Positions 14,301-24,010 of a stretch of 64,000 nucleotides of DNA are shown here, one piece after another. The notes under the pieces were generated by a model, which did no database searches, was not told the DNA's origin, and saw nothing but the letters and a program-made list of their open reading frames with translations. The translations under genes were made by a program, and so were the position numbers. This DNA comes from Sciurus carolinensis (taxonomy: Eukaryota; Chordata; Mammalia; Rodentia; Sciuridae), in the NCBI RefSeq assembly GCF_902686445.1, contig NC_062232.1, positions 11,391,105 through 11,455,104 of the forward strand, read 5' to 3'. Numbering within the stretch: the first letter of the stretch is position 1; the number at the start of each line of letters is the position of its first letter.

Positions 14301-17300
14301 GATCTTCCAGACTCCAGTCTTAAACATGCACTCCAGCTGCATGGACAGAAGTTTGGAGCGGCTGTAGTTGGTACCACCAAATACTAAAACAGTGAACCAG
14401 GGTGCATCTGCTAGCAATGGAATCTTGTTCTCTTTAGGGAAAAAAATGGTCCATGGACCACCTATGTTGCTGGAGAACTTCCGGCTTTGCTATTAAAAAT
14501 CAAGTGTGTCTTTTCTAAAGTTGCTTTTAAGGAGGTCCTGATTTCTCCATACAGCAAGCACTAGGTTTATCTTTGTGCAACTTTAGGTCAGGATTGAGGT
14601 GCACTAACAAAAGATTTTGGTTATCTTTCTATTTGCTTAAACTCTTACTATTATTTACTCCATTTCACCTTCATAACTAGGTTTATGATTTAGCTTTTAC
14701 TAATGTTCTGATTAATGAACTTGCTAATTTCCCATATTTGTAAACCTTTGGGAAGATTTACAAAGAACTCTATCTAAAAACAACAACAATAAAGTTACAA
14801 AGAAGGGGCAGCACATAGAAATATCATTTTACTGAGAAGTTAATTATAGTTTAACTGATGAATATTCAATCTGTATTTGCTGTAAGGCAAGGGGGAAATT
14901 TATTGTGTTGCATGTGACAAGAGTTTGGTATTTAATTTTCACTGAATTTCTGAACTACTTGGAAACCTGCTTTGTTCAAACCAGATGTTTTCATTTATTA
15001 ATTGCTGAACAAACCTATTAGCGCATAAGCACGGATAACAAATAGAAAAATTATCTTTTCAATAAAACATGTCCAACTGTCCAGAGAGTGGTGATATTTT
15101 CAGCTTGTTAAAGTGATAGCGACCTTGATATAGCATGAATGTGTGTTGTCTCATGTGCAATTACTTAAGAGACCCAGCTTAGTTCTTCTCCAGGTCTCTT
15201 CTTTGAGTTGCATCTGATTTCATTATCAGTTTTCATCTGAATCCATTGGGAAAGTGTATGATCTTGTTTTGTTTCTTGGCTGGGAATTACTTAATCTTAA
15301 AAGTTCTGTAAGGCCGGGTGTGGTGGTGCACACCTGCAATCCCAGCAGCTCAGGAGGCTGAGGCAGGAGGGTCATGAGTTCAAAGCCAGCCTTAGCAACT
15401 TAGCAAGGCCCTAAGCAATCCTAGCAAGACCCTGTCTCAAAATAAAATATAAAAAGGGTTGGGGGGCTGGGGTTGTGGCTCAGTGGTAGAGCACTTGCCT
15501 AGCATGCGTGAGGCACTGGGTTCAATTCTCAGCACCACCTATAAATAAATGAGTAAAAGAAAGGTCTATCAACATCTAAAATATATATATATTTTAAAAA
15601 GGGTTGGGGATGTGGCTTGCTGTTAAACACCCCTGGGTTCAATCCCCAGTACAAAATAATAATAATAACAACAATAACAATAATAATAATGTCTTGGGGA
15701 CTGGGGAGATAGCTCAGTTGGTAGAGTGCTTGCGTTGTAAGCACAAGTCCCTGAGTTCAATCCCCAGCACCGCAAAAAAAATAAATAAATAATAATAATA
15801 AATAATGTCTTGTAAGAATACATAATGAGTGGAGTCAACCACATAAGCACCACAATGACAGAGAAAAGTAGAGAGCTTTGCAAACCTGTTTTGAACCAAG
15901 ATTTTTTTCTTATCCCTATCCGATGCTCCTTGTCACACTCTCGGTAGGAAGCGTTTAGGACTCTATACTGATCAAGTTTGATGCCCTCTATTATTTTAAG
16001 TTATATTCTCACAACTCAATCTAAGGATTGCCAGAATAAGTCAGATTCATAGGCTGAGAAGTCCAATATCCTGAGAGCTCAAAGTTATACCAAGGAGCAA
16101 TATGGAAATAGCAGATTGTCTTCAATAATGTTAAACTGATAGGATATAAACATACAAATGTCACATTGATTCCCAAATTTCCCTTCTTGTATAAGTTATC
16201 TGTTGCTACAATAATACTATCTAAGAAATAACCAAAAACCTTAATGGCCTAAGTATTTATTGTTTGTGTCTAGAATCACTGGTAGTTGGCTTCTGCTGGG
16301 CAACTATTCCACGTGTCTCTCGTTTTCAGTTGGCTAGCCCAGGCAGGTTTTCTTGGCAAAGGCAAAGATGTAAAGAACAAGCCCAATTATTCAAGTGCAT
16401 TCCAAGCCTCTGCTTTCATCATTGCTGCGAACACAAACCAAGACACATGATGAAGGACACAGTAACATAACCTGCTGTGGGATGGCACTGCAAACTGACG
16501 TGACATTAGACACTATTATAGGAAAGGATGAACAACTAAGCCCATCAATGCAATTATCCATACTTCCTTAACCCACAATGGATCTACAATTCACACATTT
16601 GTTTAAATATGTCAAAACCTATTTACAGTTCTAAATGTCTCACGTTTTTTAGATTAAAGAACAGCCCAGTTTTACAAGTCTTATCAGTTTTACCACCTGT
16701 GGTGTAAATGGCACTTCCTTCTGTTTACTCTAAATCTATCTCTATTGAGCTTTCAACTGTACTGCCTTTCTAGTTATTAAGAGGTTTGGCCAATATAGCT
16801 GGGAACACTTATCTATTCTTTCTTGTTCCATCTCAAATTATTCAGATTTTTAAAAAAATTTTGAGTCAGATTTTCTGCAGCTCCCAACTTTCTCTGATCC
16901 CCTTATATCATTCTGATTGCTCTTTTTAGTGTAACGGTGTCCATTTCTAAAATTCTCCCTTTAAACATGGCCATAGCATCATGTTTCTATGGGAAAATGT
17001 TCTCTTTTATATCCACAATCTTCTAGACCATTGTGGTCCTGGAAACTTATTCAGTTAGTCTTCAAGGAACAATACTGAATGACTTCTAGGTTTGTTCCTG
17101 AATTAAAAATGATTTCTGATGGCTCATTAGTTCCCAGGAGAAGCCAACATATAGTCAACTTTGATTTTCTAGATCACTTCTAATTTATGTATTTTTTTAA
17201 AAAATATTTTTTAGATGTTGATAGACCTTTATTTTATTCACTTATTTATATGTGGTGCTGGAATTGAACCCAGTGCCTCACACATGCTAGGCAAGTGCTC

Positions 17301-20300
17301 TACCACTGAAACACAACCCCAGTCCCCTGAATTTATGTCATTTTACTATGAATCACAACTTTTGGTGGCAAGATTATTTTTTATTATAATTTGATTTTTT
17401 CCAAACACTTGCCTATGTATCAATAATCTGCCAAAGATCTGCTTTATGGCACATTATATTCATGTCATTGGAGAACTTTTTTCAGAATTTGTAAAATCTC
17501 TTTGAGGTAATAAATGAATATACCTTTTTAAGGTATCACAATATTGAGATTCAAAACACCAAGTGTCCTTAAAAATATTAATGATGATTTCAAATATTTT
17601 ACTTGCTTTCACTTAAGAGTCGATTATTGCTGAGCAAATGTTAAACCCTGGCGATTACAGGGGCAGTTATTTTCTCTGTCCAAGAAGTTCATTTATAGTT
17701 TAATCCCAAAGAAAATAAACTAGATCATCAGATAGTCTCATTAAAATAAATCCACACTGTTTTTAATTTAGCAAGTTAGTACATTTTATAAGAACAGATG
17801 TTGGTCTGTAATAAAACATGAAGTCAGTAGTATATAAATTTATGGGGATGAATTCTCCCCTTTGTGCAGGAAAGGTTTGTTGTCAAGATACACAGTCAAA
17901 GGTTGATATTTGTTAATTCTTGACCCTGAGTTTGCTGCTTACAGGCCAAGAAGCAGGCAAAGAAAGGAACATTATGGCTGTTTCTGGGAACTGCATTGCC
18001 CCCAAGTTCATACTGTCCCAGTAGCTGCTCTGTGAATCTCAGCAGAGTCTCAGAGGTGGGAGACTCTCACTTTCCCCAGCTCTGACTTTTTCAGGTAAGT
18101 ATTTATTTAAAAACTACCCACTGAGGGCAAAAGAGGATAGTAGGGAGGGGTGATATGATTAAAACCCAATATATGCACGTATGGAAATGTCACTCATTAA
18201 TTTGTACAGTTAATATCAGTTAGTATTTATAATTTAAGAAGGAAAAAAACCTGCTACCTACTTGAGATAGCAATGACACTGTGGGCTTTTCAGAATATAA
18301 AATCCCTGAATAATGCTATTGTCATCAATGTTGATGTGGAAAACTGCCAGACACGGTGTTAAGATTACACTTACATGCATTCAAACACATGTAAATTCAC
18401 TAAACTCAGTAATGTGGTACAGTATAGACTATATTACTAGTATTATGGTTATAATCTTGTTTACAGATGAGGGAATTGGGGCTAGTTAAGAAACTTGCTC
18501 AAGACCCTCAGCTTATAAGATTCAGAGGTAGGATTTGAACCTTACCCAGAGTAGGTCTGGCCCCAGAGTCTGCACTTAACTATAGCAGACACTTATACAT
18601 GACCACAATATGCATATCCTTATAGCATAATAAATCTCAGCAATTCCGCAACTTAACATCTGCCACAGTGCCCAGTGCATCAGGAATCTCAAGACATGTA
18701 ATCAGAGAACAGAAGGAACCATTTCCTCCCACCTTCCCAGGTAAACACACACAGGTGCCCTGAGAGCATTCATGTCCCTTCTCCACTGCTGAGGAAGGAG
18801 ATACAGGGCCTCTCATTTGCTTCTTGCATTTAAATATTCTCAATGTTCCTTTCAAGTGCCTATACCTTTCTTTCAATTTAGCCACACTTAATTTATATTA
18901 ATTTATAGTCTTTCATTTCATTTTGTCCAATTCAAAAGTGATAGCACTTTAATGATTCAGAGGTGGTTTCAAAGAACATCACTACATCTCATTCCATACA
19001 TGCCTTCTCTACATCTGGGCTCTCAACAGAACTGTTACATGCTTCTTCAAAATCCTAACTCTGGGGTTGAAGATTTAGCTCAGTGGCAGAGCACTTGCCT
19101 AGCATGGTCAGGGTCCTGAGTTTGGTGCTTGGTCCTGGACAAAAAAAAAAAAAAATTCCTAACTCCTTGCTGTCTCTCCCTCCAGAGATGGTTCACATTC
19201 TCCCCTGGATGTGTATTCCTCGATCTGTCTCCAAAGGTGCCTCTTTTGGGATGACCCATATTCTCCCTTGAATGTGTATCTGCTTTGCTAAATAAATCTG
19301 TATCTCTGAAAGCAAAAAAACCAACTCCTTCTCATACTAATAACAATGATGTCTTACTGTTCTCCCATGCCCACAAGCATCAAGCACTGTTCTGGTGGTT
19401 TTGTGTACTAATTCAGACTTCATAGCAATGCTATGAGGCACATGAGTATTAGTTACTTTTTCACAGATGAAGAAAGTAAGACCCACAGAGGCTAATTAAG
19501 TAGCTCAAGATCGCCTACCTAAAAAGTGGTGGAGTCAGAATTTGGATGTAGGTAGTCTAGCTCGAGAGCTTTTGGGCATGATGCTAGTATACCTCATCAT
19601 CACCCACGAACCATTCAGCTGAGAATGAAAACAAAACACTGCAATAACCTCCAACAGAAATCAAATAAAAATTGGGTGGGGGGGGCAGGGTGCAATGAAG
19701 AGATGAAGAGAAGTAAGACCAAAACGTAAGATAAGATAAAACAACTTCTGTGTTAACACTGAGCTGTCCAAATCTCCTGGCTTTCCTCTGAATTTCAGAA
19801 AATCGAAAAAAAAAAAAGTAGCTTGAGGGATTTCAAATGAGGCAGCAGTTCTCAGATTTGATCTATTCAGTGAATGGTAATAACTTCAATCAAATATGCA
19901 ACACACTAATCATTTGAAAAAAAAGTTTCCAAACTATAATACTTTTGAAGGCAAGTACTGCTGCACAAATGACACAAAAATCTTTTCTCAAATTATGTGA
20001 TTTTCAAGCACTTAACTGTGTAAGGATACTGCTTAGGGATCTGTGAAAAAATTCTTAAATCCTTGCACTTGTTAAACAAAGCATTTTGCTTTCCTAAAGC
20101 ATCCTGAGATTTTTTTTCAGAACTGGTTTAATCATAGTTTTTCTTGGAGGGCTCTTCTGTCACTTTTGGAAGTCCCTAAGAACTCCGTGACAAAGAAAGA
20201 AGGAATTCCCAAGTCCAGTCTCACCCAACCCCTGGTTAGCTTAATTACTAGCTGGTTCATTCAGTAAGCCTCCAGTTGCATTTTTCAGTTAATATGTCAT

Positions 20301-20851
20301 TTCAGTCTTTAGCTATTCCTGTTGACATTATAGACTAGAGGAAATTATTAACTCAATTATAATAGTATTTCCATGAAATGCTTTATAACTCTATGATGAC
20401 AATTATTATGGTAACTCTGTAAAGCATATTCACTTGTTTCTAGAATCTGGACTGAGACCAATGAGTGATTTTGTAGCCATTTCTTAAAATGAACTACAAG
20501 GTCAATTAAGTTTAGTCATCTGGGACTACAGAATCAGGGATACAAAGGCAAACTTCCAACCTTATAGCTCAAGAGATTTCTTTCATTTCCCTTTTTAGTT
20601 TTATGGGCAGTAATTCTAATCTGTAAGAAGCAACAAATAGCCCCTGTGTAAACATGAGAACTCACCATCTTTTGGGCATTCTCCTCACTGATATTTGTGT
20701 TATAATCCCAAGAAGCAAGTGAACTTTGATAAGACAGGTCTTCAGCTTCCTGGTTAAACTTGTCCAAAAATGTCTTGGCCAGTTCCTCGATGGTGGACTG
20801 AGCAGCAGCCACAGCAACAAAGCTGAGAAGGAGCCAGGAGGAGCCTAACAT
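2243..20851 (-). CDS. ACE2: ACE2, first six coding exons (partial gene)
   Basis: ACE2 is a type I membrane zinc carboxypeptidase that removes one C-terminal residue from angiotensin II and related peptides; it also chaperones amino-acid transporters and is a coronavirus receptor (family knowledge). Six exons are visible: 20666-20851, 10099-10257, 7490-7583, 6816-6959, 4100-4212 and 2243-2348. Their lengths are 186, 159, 94, 144, 113 and 106 nt; together they keep one open frame for 267 codons plus one base, and every junction has AG/GT. They encode a cleavable signal peptide (about residues 1-17) and the N-terminal part of the peptidase domain. The HEXXH zinc motif, collectrin-like neck and membrane segment belong to later exons outside the window. 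No stop or frameshift is seen, so this looks like a functional gene. CLTRN, its homologue, lies upstream in the same orientation. Confidence 0.97.
2605..3410 (-). mobile_element. Old LINE-1 3' fragment
   Basis: On the minus strand it reads as a diverged mammalian LINE-1 3' end. The plus strand carries 'gaggtataatttacagac' and 'aataatgctgccatgaac', phrases common to old antisense LINE-1 tails. It is highly diverged and has no coding capacity. Confidence 0.75.
3577..3711 (+). mobile_element. Short LINE-1 3' tail insertion with target duplication
   Basis: A 135-bp segment whose right end resembles the squirrel LINE-1 3' terminus (complement of the 'attggtgcattaaagttg' type sequence near 26,660). 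It is bracketed by copies of AAAACTTCCTTAGTCAA at about 3559-3575 and 3713-3729, consistent with a strongly 5'-truncated retrotransposition. Confidence 0.65.
4100..4212 (-). CDS. ACE2: ACE2 coding exon 5
   Basis: A 113-nt exon. With the last base of exon 4 it begins [17 protein letters not shown] and ends ERTFAE before a GTAAC donor, covering about residues 195-232. The acidic, tyrosine-rich [13 protein letters not shown] block is diagnostic of ACE2. Joining it to exon 6 keeps the frame. Confidence 0.96.
4530..5400 (-). mobile_element. LINE-1 3' fragment, interrupted by a SINE
   Basis: Plus-strand phrases such as 'tgatgtcctccaggttcatcc' (a stretch at 4921-4941) and 'cttttaaggctgaataacat' are the antisense of a LINE-1 3' region. 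The element continues after an ID-type SINE at about 5058-5205. Confidence 0.75.
5058..5205 (-). repeat. ID-type SINE (antisense)
   Basis: Shows 'gctaggcaagtgctctacca' followed by 'ccacaaccccagcc' on the plus strand, the complement of the ID 5' region with its internal A box, preceded by an AT-rich tail. Confidence 0.88.
5545..5670 (-). repeat. ID-type SINE (antisense)
   Basis: Same family and orientation as the copy at 5.1 kb, with 'ttttagttgtagatggacac' in the tail region and 'ggcaagtgctctaccagtga' in the body. Confidence 0.85.
6315..6434 (+). repeat. ID SINE with target-site duplication
   Basis: ID body (GCGCTTGCCTAGCACATG) and A-rich tail, flanked by the perfect 19-bp duplication GAAAATGAACTGTGGCCAG at 6296-6314 and 6435-6453. 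Confidence 0.92.
6816..6959 (-). CDS. ACE2: ACE2 coding exon 4
   Basis: A 144-nt exon. It completes Gly147 and encodes [16 protein letters not shown], then [20 protein letters not shown], ending EMARAN plus one base before a GTAAG donor (about residues 147-194). The acceptor is AACAG. The [17 protein letters not shown] segment is highly conserved in ACE-family peptidases. Confidence 0.97.
6960..7489 (-). other. ACE2 intron 3
   Basis: A short intron containing one antisense ID SINE with a target duplication (7203-7323); otherwise nothing recognisable. Confidence 0.9.
7219..7307 (-). repeat. ID SINE (antisense) with target-site duplication
   Basis: Full ID body in antisense ('ctaccagctgagctatctcc'), T-rich tail on the left, flanked by TATAATGAGAGTTTTT at 7203-7218 and 7308-7323. 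Confidence 0.92.
7490..7583 (-). CDS. ACE2: ACE2 coding exon 3
   Basis: A 94-nt exon read from the minus strand by splice sites (TTTGCAG acceptor, GTAGG donor); it is too short to stand out as an open frame. It encodes [16 protein letters not shown] then [15 protein letters not shown] plus the first base of Gly147. Cys133 and Cys141, which form a known ACE2 disulfide, are present. Confidence 0.95.
8085..8360 (+). repeat. Old mammalian interspersed repeat (family not assigned)
   Basis: Phrases 'gcagaggtaagcaggggcca' and 'gatcatgagggaccatct' match an old repeat also seen at about 23.7-24.0 kb and at 26.4-26.6 kb. I recognise the repeat but cannot name its family with certainty. Confidence 0.55.
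8478..8740. repeat. (GA)n run and long purine-rich tract
   Basis: A GA dinucleotide run at 8478-8505 is followed at about 8590-8735 by nearly uninterrupted purines dominated by GGAA/GGGA units. Low-complexity DNA in ACE2 intron 2; open frames across it are artefacts. Confidence 0.9.
9419..9636 (+). mobile_element. hAT-like non-autonomous DNA transposon (MER type)
   Basis: Begins CAGGGGTCTGCAAACT and ends with the roughly complementary ACTTTGCCAATTCCTG, giving terminal inverted repeats. The interior includes 'tggaacacagccacatcca' and 'tatggcctgcaaaacctaaa', typical of a widespread mammalian MER element. The 8-bp flanks (ggttataa / ggctagag) are only loosely similar, as expected for an old insertion. 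Confidence 0.75.
10099..10257 (-). CDS. ACE2: ACE2 coding exon 2
   Basis: A 159-nt exon, 53 whole codons in phase 0, with a TTTCAG acceptor and GTATG donor. It encodes residues 63-115, from [18 protein letters not shown] to [11 protein letters not shown]. The Asn90 glycosylation sequon (NLT) is present. Position 103 is Ser where human ACE2, as I recall it, has Asn, so that sequon is absent here. Confidence 0.97.
10988..11083 (-). repeat. B1 SINE (antisense monomer)
   Basis: 'cctcctgcctcagcctcctg' followed by 'gctgggattacag' on the plus strand, the complement of a B1 5' half; no ID half adjoins it. Confidence 0.85.
11203..11757 (+). mobile_element. MLT1-type (MaLR) solo LTR
   Basis: Starts 'ggcagacagactctaagatg' and ends '...taatagataactagtaca', with interior 'ttgttttaagccactaagc'. 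These are hallmarks of the ancient MLT1 LTRs, length about 550 bp. Confidence 0.85.
11940..12028 (-). repeat. ID SINE (antisense)
   Basis: T run followed by 'gtgctgggaattgaacctag' and 'ctgagctatatctccagccc', a complete ID body in antisense. Confidence 0.9.
12105..12243 (-). repeat. ID-type SINE (antisense)
   Basis: AT-rich TTTA-repeat tail then 'cctcacacatgctagacaag' and 'ccacagccccagcccc', the longer-tailed ID variant seen repeatedly in this window. Confidence 0.88.
12265..12425 (+). repeat. MIR fragment
   Basis: Core phrases 'aatgagggaaacgagacaca' and 'ggtcatatggctagtaattg' match the MIR core, diverged. Confidence 0.75.
13315..13462 (-). repeat. ID-type SINE (antisense)
   Basis: 'ttttagttgtaaatggacac' tail region followed by 'gctaggcaagtgctctatca' and 'ctacaaccccagccc'. 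Confidence 0.88.
13477..13687 (-). repeat. B1-ID dimer SINE (antisense)
   Basis: The T run, degraded ID half ('ggtactgagaattgaaccca') and B1 half ('ctgggattacagacctgc') are in the order expected for an antisense dimer. Confidence 0.88.
14050..14248 (+). repeat. B1-ID dimer SINE
   Basis: 'gcatggtggtgcatgcttgt' opens the B1 half; 'gggaatgtagtttagtggta' marks the ID half; ends in an A tract. Confidence 0.9.
15312..15657 (+). repeat. B1-ID dimer SINE with an ID-type SINE nested in it
   Basis: The B1 half (from 'ggtgtggtggtgcacacctg') and the ID right half ('gggttggggatgtggcttgc', about 15599-15657) are separated by a second full ID-type element at about 15464-15598 with its own AT-rich tail. 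The later insertion landed in the linker of the older dimer. Confidence 0.85.
15697..15800 (+). repeat. ID SINE with target-site duplication
   Basis: A well-preserved ID body ('gagatagctcagttggtaga') with an A/AATA tail, flanked by AATAATGTCTTG at 15685-15696 and 15801-15812. Confidence 0.92.
16195..16480. repeat. Probable old LTR or MER-type repeat, family not assigned
   Basis: The stretch from 'ataagttatctgttgctaca' onward resembles the antisense of old mammalian LTR/MER repeats, but the match is loose. Low certainty. Confidence 0.35.
17198..17328 (-). repeat. ID-type SINE (antisense)
   Basis: 'ttttagatgttgatagacct' tail and 'gctaggcaagtgctctacca' body, ending 'acaaccccagtccc'. Confidence 0.88.
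18440..18590 (+). repeat. MIR fragment
   Basis: 'acagatgagggaattggggc' and 'attcagaggtaggatttgaa' match the MIR core. Confidence 0.75.
19062..19155 (+). repeat. ID SINE
   Basis: 'agatttagctcagtggcaga' then 'gcacttgcctagcatggtca' and a pure A tail. Confidence 0.88.
19410..19595 (+). repeat. MIR fragment
   Basis: 'cacagatgaagaaagtaaga' and 'ctcaagatcgcctacctaaa' resemble the MIR core; diverged. Confidence 0.65.
20666..20851 (-). CDS. ACE2: ACE2 coding exon 1 (signal peptide and N-terminal helix)
   Basis: 186 nt, 62 codons, ending with Met62 directly before a GTGAGT donor. The start is the ATG at 20849-20851. The open frame extends a few codons upstream, but only through a TTG, and the family start MxxSSWLLLS fits this ATG. 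Residues 1-17 form a hydrophobic signal peptide ending in AAA before Gln18. The following helix contains [20 protein letters not shown]. Asn53 (NIS) is a glycosylation sequon. Compared with human ACE2 as I recall it, positions 24, 34 and 40 carry Leu, Gln and Ser; Asp30, Lys31, Glu35, Asp38, Tyr41 and Gln42 are unchanged. Confidence 0.98.
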
Positions 20852-20960
20852 CTTTCCCCGTGCGCCAGGATCCCATCCACTGAACAACTTTCCCTAGAGT
20901 AAAATTTCCTCATGAGTTTTTCTCTCTCTTCAGCCTTTGAACTTGGGTTGGGCACTGAGG
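20852..20960 (-). promoter_or_regulatory. ACE2: ACE2 5'UTR and proximal promoter
   Basis: The roughly 50 bases upstream of the ATG (minus strand CTCTAGGGAAAGTTGTTCAG) resemble the recalled human ACE2 leader, so a transcript start near 20,895-20,905 is likely. No canonical TATA box is seen. At 20,931-20,945 the minus strand reads CAAGTTCAAAGGCTG, a good match to a DR1 site of the HNF4 type, fitting epithelial expression of ACE2. The factor assignment is inference from motif shape. Confidence 0.55.
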
Positions 20961-20964
20961 AGGG

Positions 20965-20966
<2 letters not shown>

Positions 20967-21016
<50 letters not shown>

Positions 21017-21065
21017 AAAAAAAAGAAAAGAAAAAAAGAAAAGAAAAGGAGGAGGAGGAGAAAAC
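20967..21065. repeat. (CA)n and adjacent purine-rich simple repeats
   Basis: A (CA)n run at about 20967-21003 passes into an A run, AAAG/AAAAG units and GGA/GAA units up to about 21065. It lies only some 120 bp upstream of the ACE2 start codon. Confidence 0.95.
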
Positions 21066-22114
21066 GAAGAAGAAAACAGTAAACAATCTGCTGAACCAAT
21101 ATAAACTTAATCCTGGAAAGGACAGATATGTAAACAGATTTTAGAATGATTTTCTTTAAAGTAAAACAAATAAAGACATGTTATTCATTAATCCTAGCAA
21201 ACCTTAGCTTTCCTAGCACTTTATGGTCACATCAAAACTTGCACATTTGGTTAATATATTCTCCCAAAGCCGTTAAATGTACACTGAGGGTATTATGATT
21301 TTATAGTCATGGAGAGGGTTAGAATTAGAGATCATGGGGTAATGTTGGCATTTATGTTTTTCTGACAATTCCATTAATAGTTAGTTATCCCTCTTTTATT
21401 TTTACTTCCAGTCCATGTTCCCAGAAACTCAGTACTTGGGTAACATTTCCCCTTTCAAATAAATGACTCTGTCTTTAAGAAATTCATTTTTTGGATAAAT
21501 CTTAATTTCCATGGCCATTTTTTAAAATTATAAGACTGCTCTCCATGCATGGGCTAATACTCTGATCTAGCCATGGAAAACTTCAAAAGGCTCATTTTCA
21601 GCTTTTTAGATGACCATGTTAAACACCAGTTCTAAGGCTGACTTCATTATGTTCTTTTTCACTTACCTGTTCAAAACTCAGTTGAGGTTAAAGAGAAGTA
21701 AGAATGCCTCCACATGTATGAAATCCAAAGAATGCCCATGTCAAGTTCTGGTCATCCATAGCCATGCGATCATGGCAACATAGAACACAGAGAGATTTTA
21801 GTGGTTATCCTGCTGATGTCAGGCGCTAGCTCAGTGTTCTCAGTAACAGGTTGTAAGCATGTCACAGATAAAAGAGAGGAGCGACTTTAAATGGCAGGGC
21901 TCATGGACCTGCTTGATTGTGATTATGAAACCTTCACACAGAGAAAACATTTCTTCACCCAGAAAAACAAGTCTTCCAGGTTCAGATGAAATGGCAATAA
22001 CCAAGCCTTAAAAAAATTTCCACTTCTTAACTTTATTCCAAAGTTGTGCATATTGTTTTAGAATAAGAAAGGAACAATAACTGTTTAAAGTACTTTGTGT
22101 TGTAATATTTTAAA

Positions 22115-22330
22115 ATTTTTATTGGTATACTGTAATTGTACATAATAGTGGGATTCATTATGCCATATTCATATATGCACATATTTTATTTAAGCATCAT
22201 AACAAACCTAAAGGCAAATATTTTTATTGCCATTTTATTGCCTATGAAACTGCTTATGAAATTACTAAACCTCAATAATCAGTGGTGGAGTTGAGGCATA
22301 GACCCATATAGTCTGATTCTAGAATACAGA
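22115..22330. repeat. LINE-1 3' scrap followed by MIR-like sequence
   Basis: 'attgtacataatagtgggat' (22134 onward) resembles the antisense LINE-1 3' terminus seen at 26.66 kb. It is followed by a MIR-like core around 22200-22330. Confidence 0.5.
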
Positions 22331-23639
22331 CCCTTAACTAAATTGTAGTTGACAGTCTAAGAGTGGTCATGGAGCTATAGGTAAAAAGGAGCAGAGAGAC
22401 TTGTGCCTTTAGTGAAGATGATGGATTTGGTATTACTACATCAAATATGAATCTAAAATATACTATAATTTGACAAAACAAAGCAGTTGACAAATTTAAA
22501 TAACAATAAAGAATGTCTAAAGAAAGTGAGATTCGGGGGTGATCAGTGCAGAAGTTCCAGTAAGGCTCCTTTCGTATTCAAGGAAGCTGAAATCCACTGA
22601 CTTCTCTCACACATTAGGAGAAAAACAGGCTACAAAAACGGGAATAGCAAGTGAGTCTTTGAACAGAGTTGAGATGTTACTTGAATAAAAGCTGAAACAA
22701 ATCTCTACTCAGATAACCTCCTGGATGAAACGCTTAGGTTTGGGGGTGAAAATGGAGTAGTCCAAATTCAATTTGCTGAGGCAGAAAATAAGATTAACAT
22801 AATCAAATTGAAATGGAGAAAGCAAGAACCAAAATTCAAGCTAAAAATAGGTGGACAAGAAGCCTGAGATAAGAGTGAGGCAGGAAAATGCTGGAAGCCA
22901 ATGAACTTTGAGAAGCAAGGGAAACAGAGAAATTGTTTACAGTGATTCTGTAGGAAAACTAGCTCACGATGCAGAACTGCAAACACTGACTAGATTTTTG
23001 GAATGTGTGTTCACTCTTCATTGAGAAGATGTGATGTTCTGATAGCTACTTGAAAGCATTCTCTCTGAGCCTGTTCCGAGAATGGAAAGAATCCATGGAA
23101 GGCCCAGGGAATGGGACCCAGTAAAACAACTGGCCTAAAGGAATGTACTGTCTTTGAGAAACCTTGGAGAAGCAGAAACAATTAGAAGACTGAACATGCA
23201 ACTTTCAAAAGTGCTGGAGGTGAGGGTTCATTTCATAAAGGATAGAGGGATAAGTTTGACCCTGACACTTGACAAAACTATATAATTTTTAGAACATGAT
23301 TCGCACTTGGAAAAACACATATCTGCTTCATTGGGGATTCACTAGGAATAAGCCAGATGATGCCTGTCTTATTTACCCTCTGATAAAAGAATACAATAGT
23401 TTTTTTTTAAGCCATAGTTTATCTTCCATTTTAATAAGGGATTTAATAAAGCAAAGTGCTATGACTAAATCCAAATGTCCCCTGAAACAACTACACAATG
23501 CAAGATTAGGCAGTCTGATCAACAAGAGTTCGTGTCCAAAACAACAATAAACCTGGTTCAACCATTACTTACTGCCTACTGTGTCTGGTACGATTCTACA
23601 TATTAGATATACACTAATAAGTAAGGCTGTTATTATCAT

Positions 23640-24010
23640 ATTATATGAGGTGAGGGTAGAGGAAAGAAACAAAGAGTTGGTGATAAATGCTATGACTTGT
23701 GATAAGCAGGAAATGAAGGAAAGAGAATTATGAAGTACAGAGAGATTTTCTACAGAAAATCTCAAAGAGGTGACATTTGAGCAGAGACTTAAAGGAAAGA
23801 ATGAAAATCATGTGGATAACTAGGGGAAGACTTTTCTAGACAGGGGACCAGCAAGCACAAAGGGTGTGGAGGAAGCTAGGGGCCAAACCAGGAGGGCATT
23901 AAAGCACTTAGGCTTTTACTCTGAGCAATGTGGGAAGACAATGGAAGGCTTCAAGCAGAAGAGATTATCTGGCAAAAGTTTTAATAGGATCAGTCTGCCT
24001 GCTGCTTAGA
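23640..24010 (+). repeat. Old mammalian interspersed repeat (family not assigned)
   Basis: 'gacatttgagcagagactta' and 'caatgtgggaagacaatgga' belong to the same old repeat family as the pieces at 8.1-8.4 and 26.4-26.6 kb. Confidence 0.6.

Larger units (their letters stand above)
10258..20665 (-). other. ACE2 intron 1 (between coding exons 1 and 2)
   Basis: About 10.4 kb of non-coding sequence rich in SINEs. It contains an MLT1-type LTR, several MIR fragments, ID and B1-ID elements in both orientations, and a nested SINE cluster at 15.3-15.8 kb. Stretches at about 14.3-15.3, 16.5-17.2, 17.3-18.4 and 19.6-20.6 kb show nothing I recognise. Confidence 0.85.
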
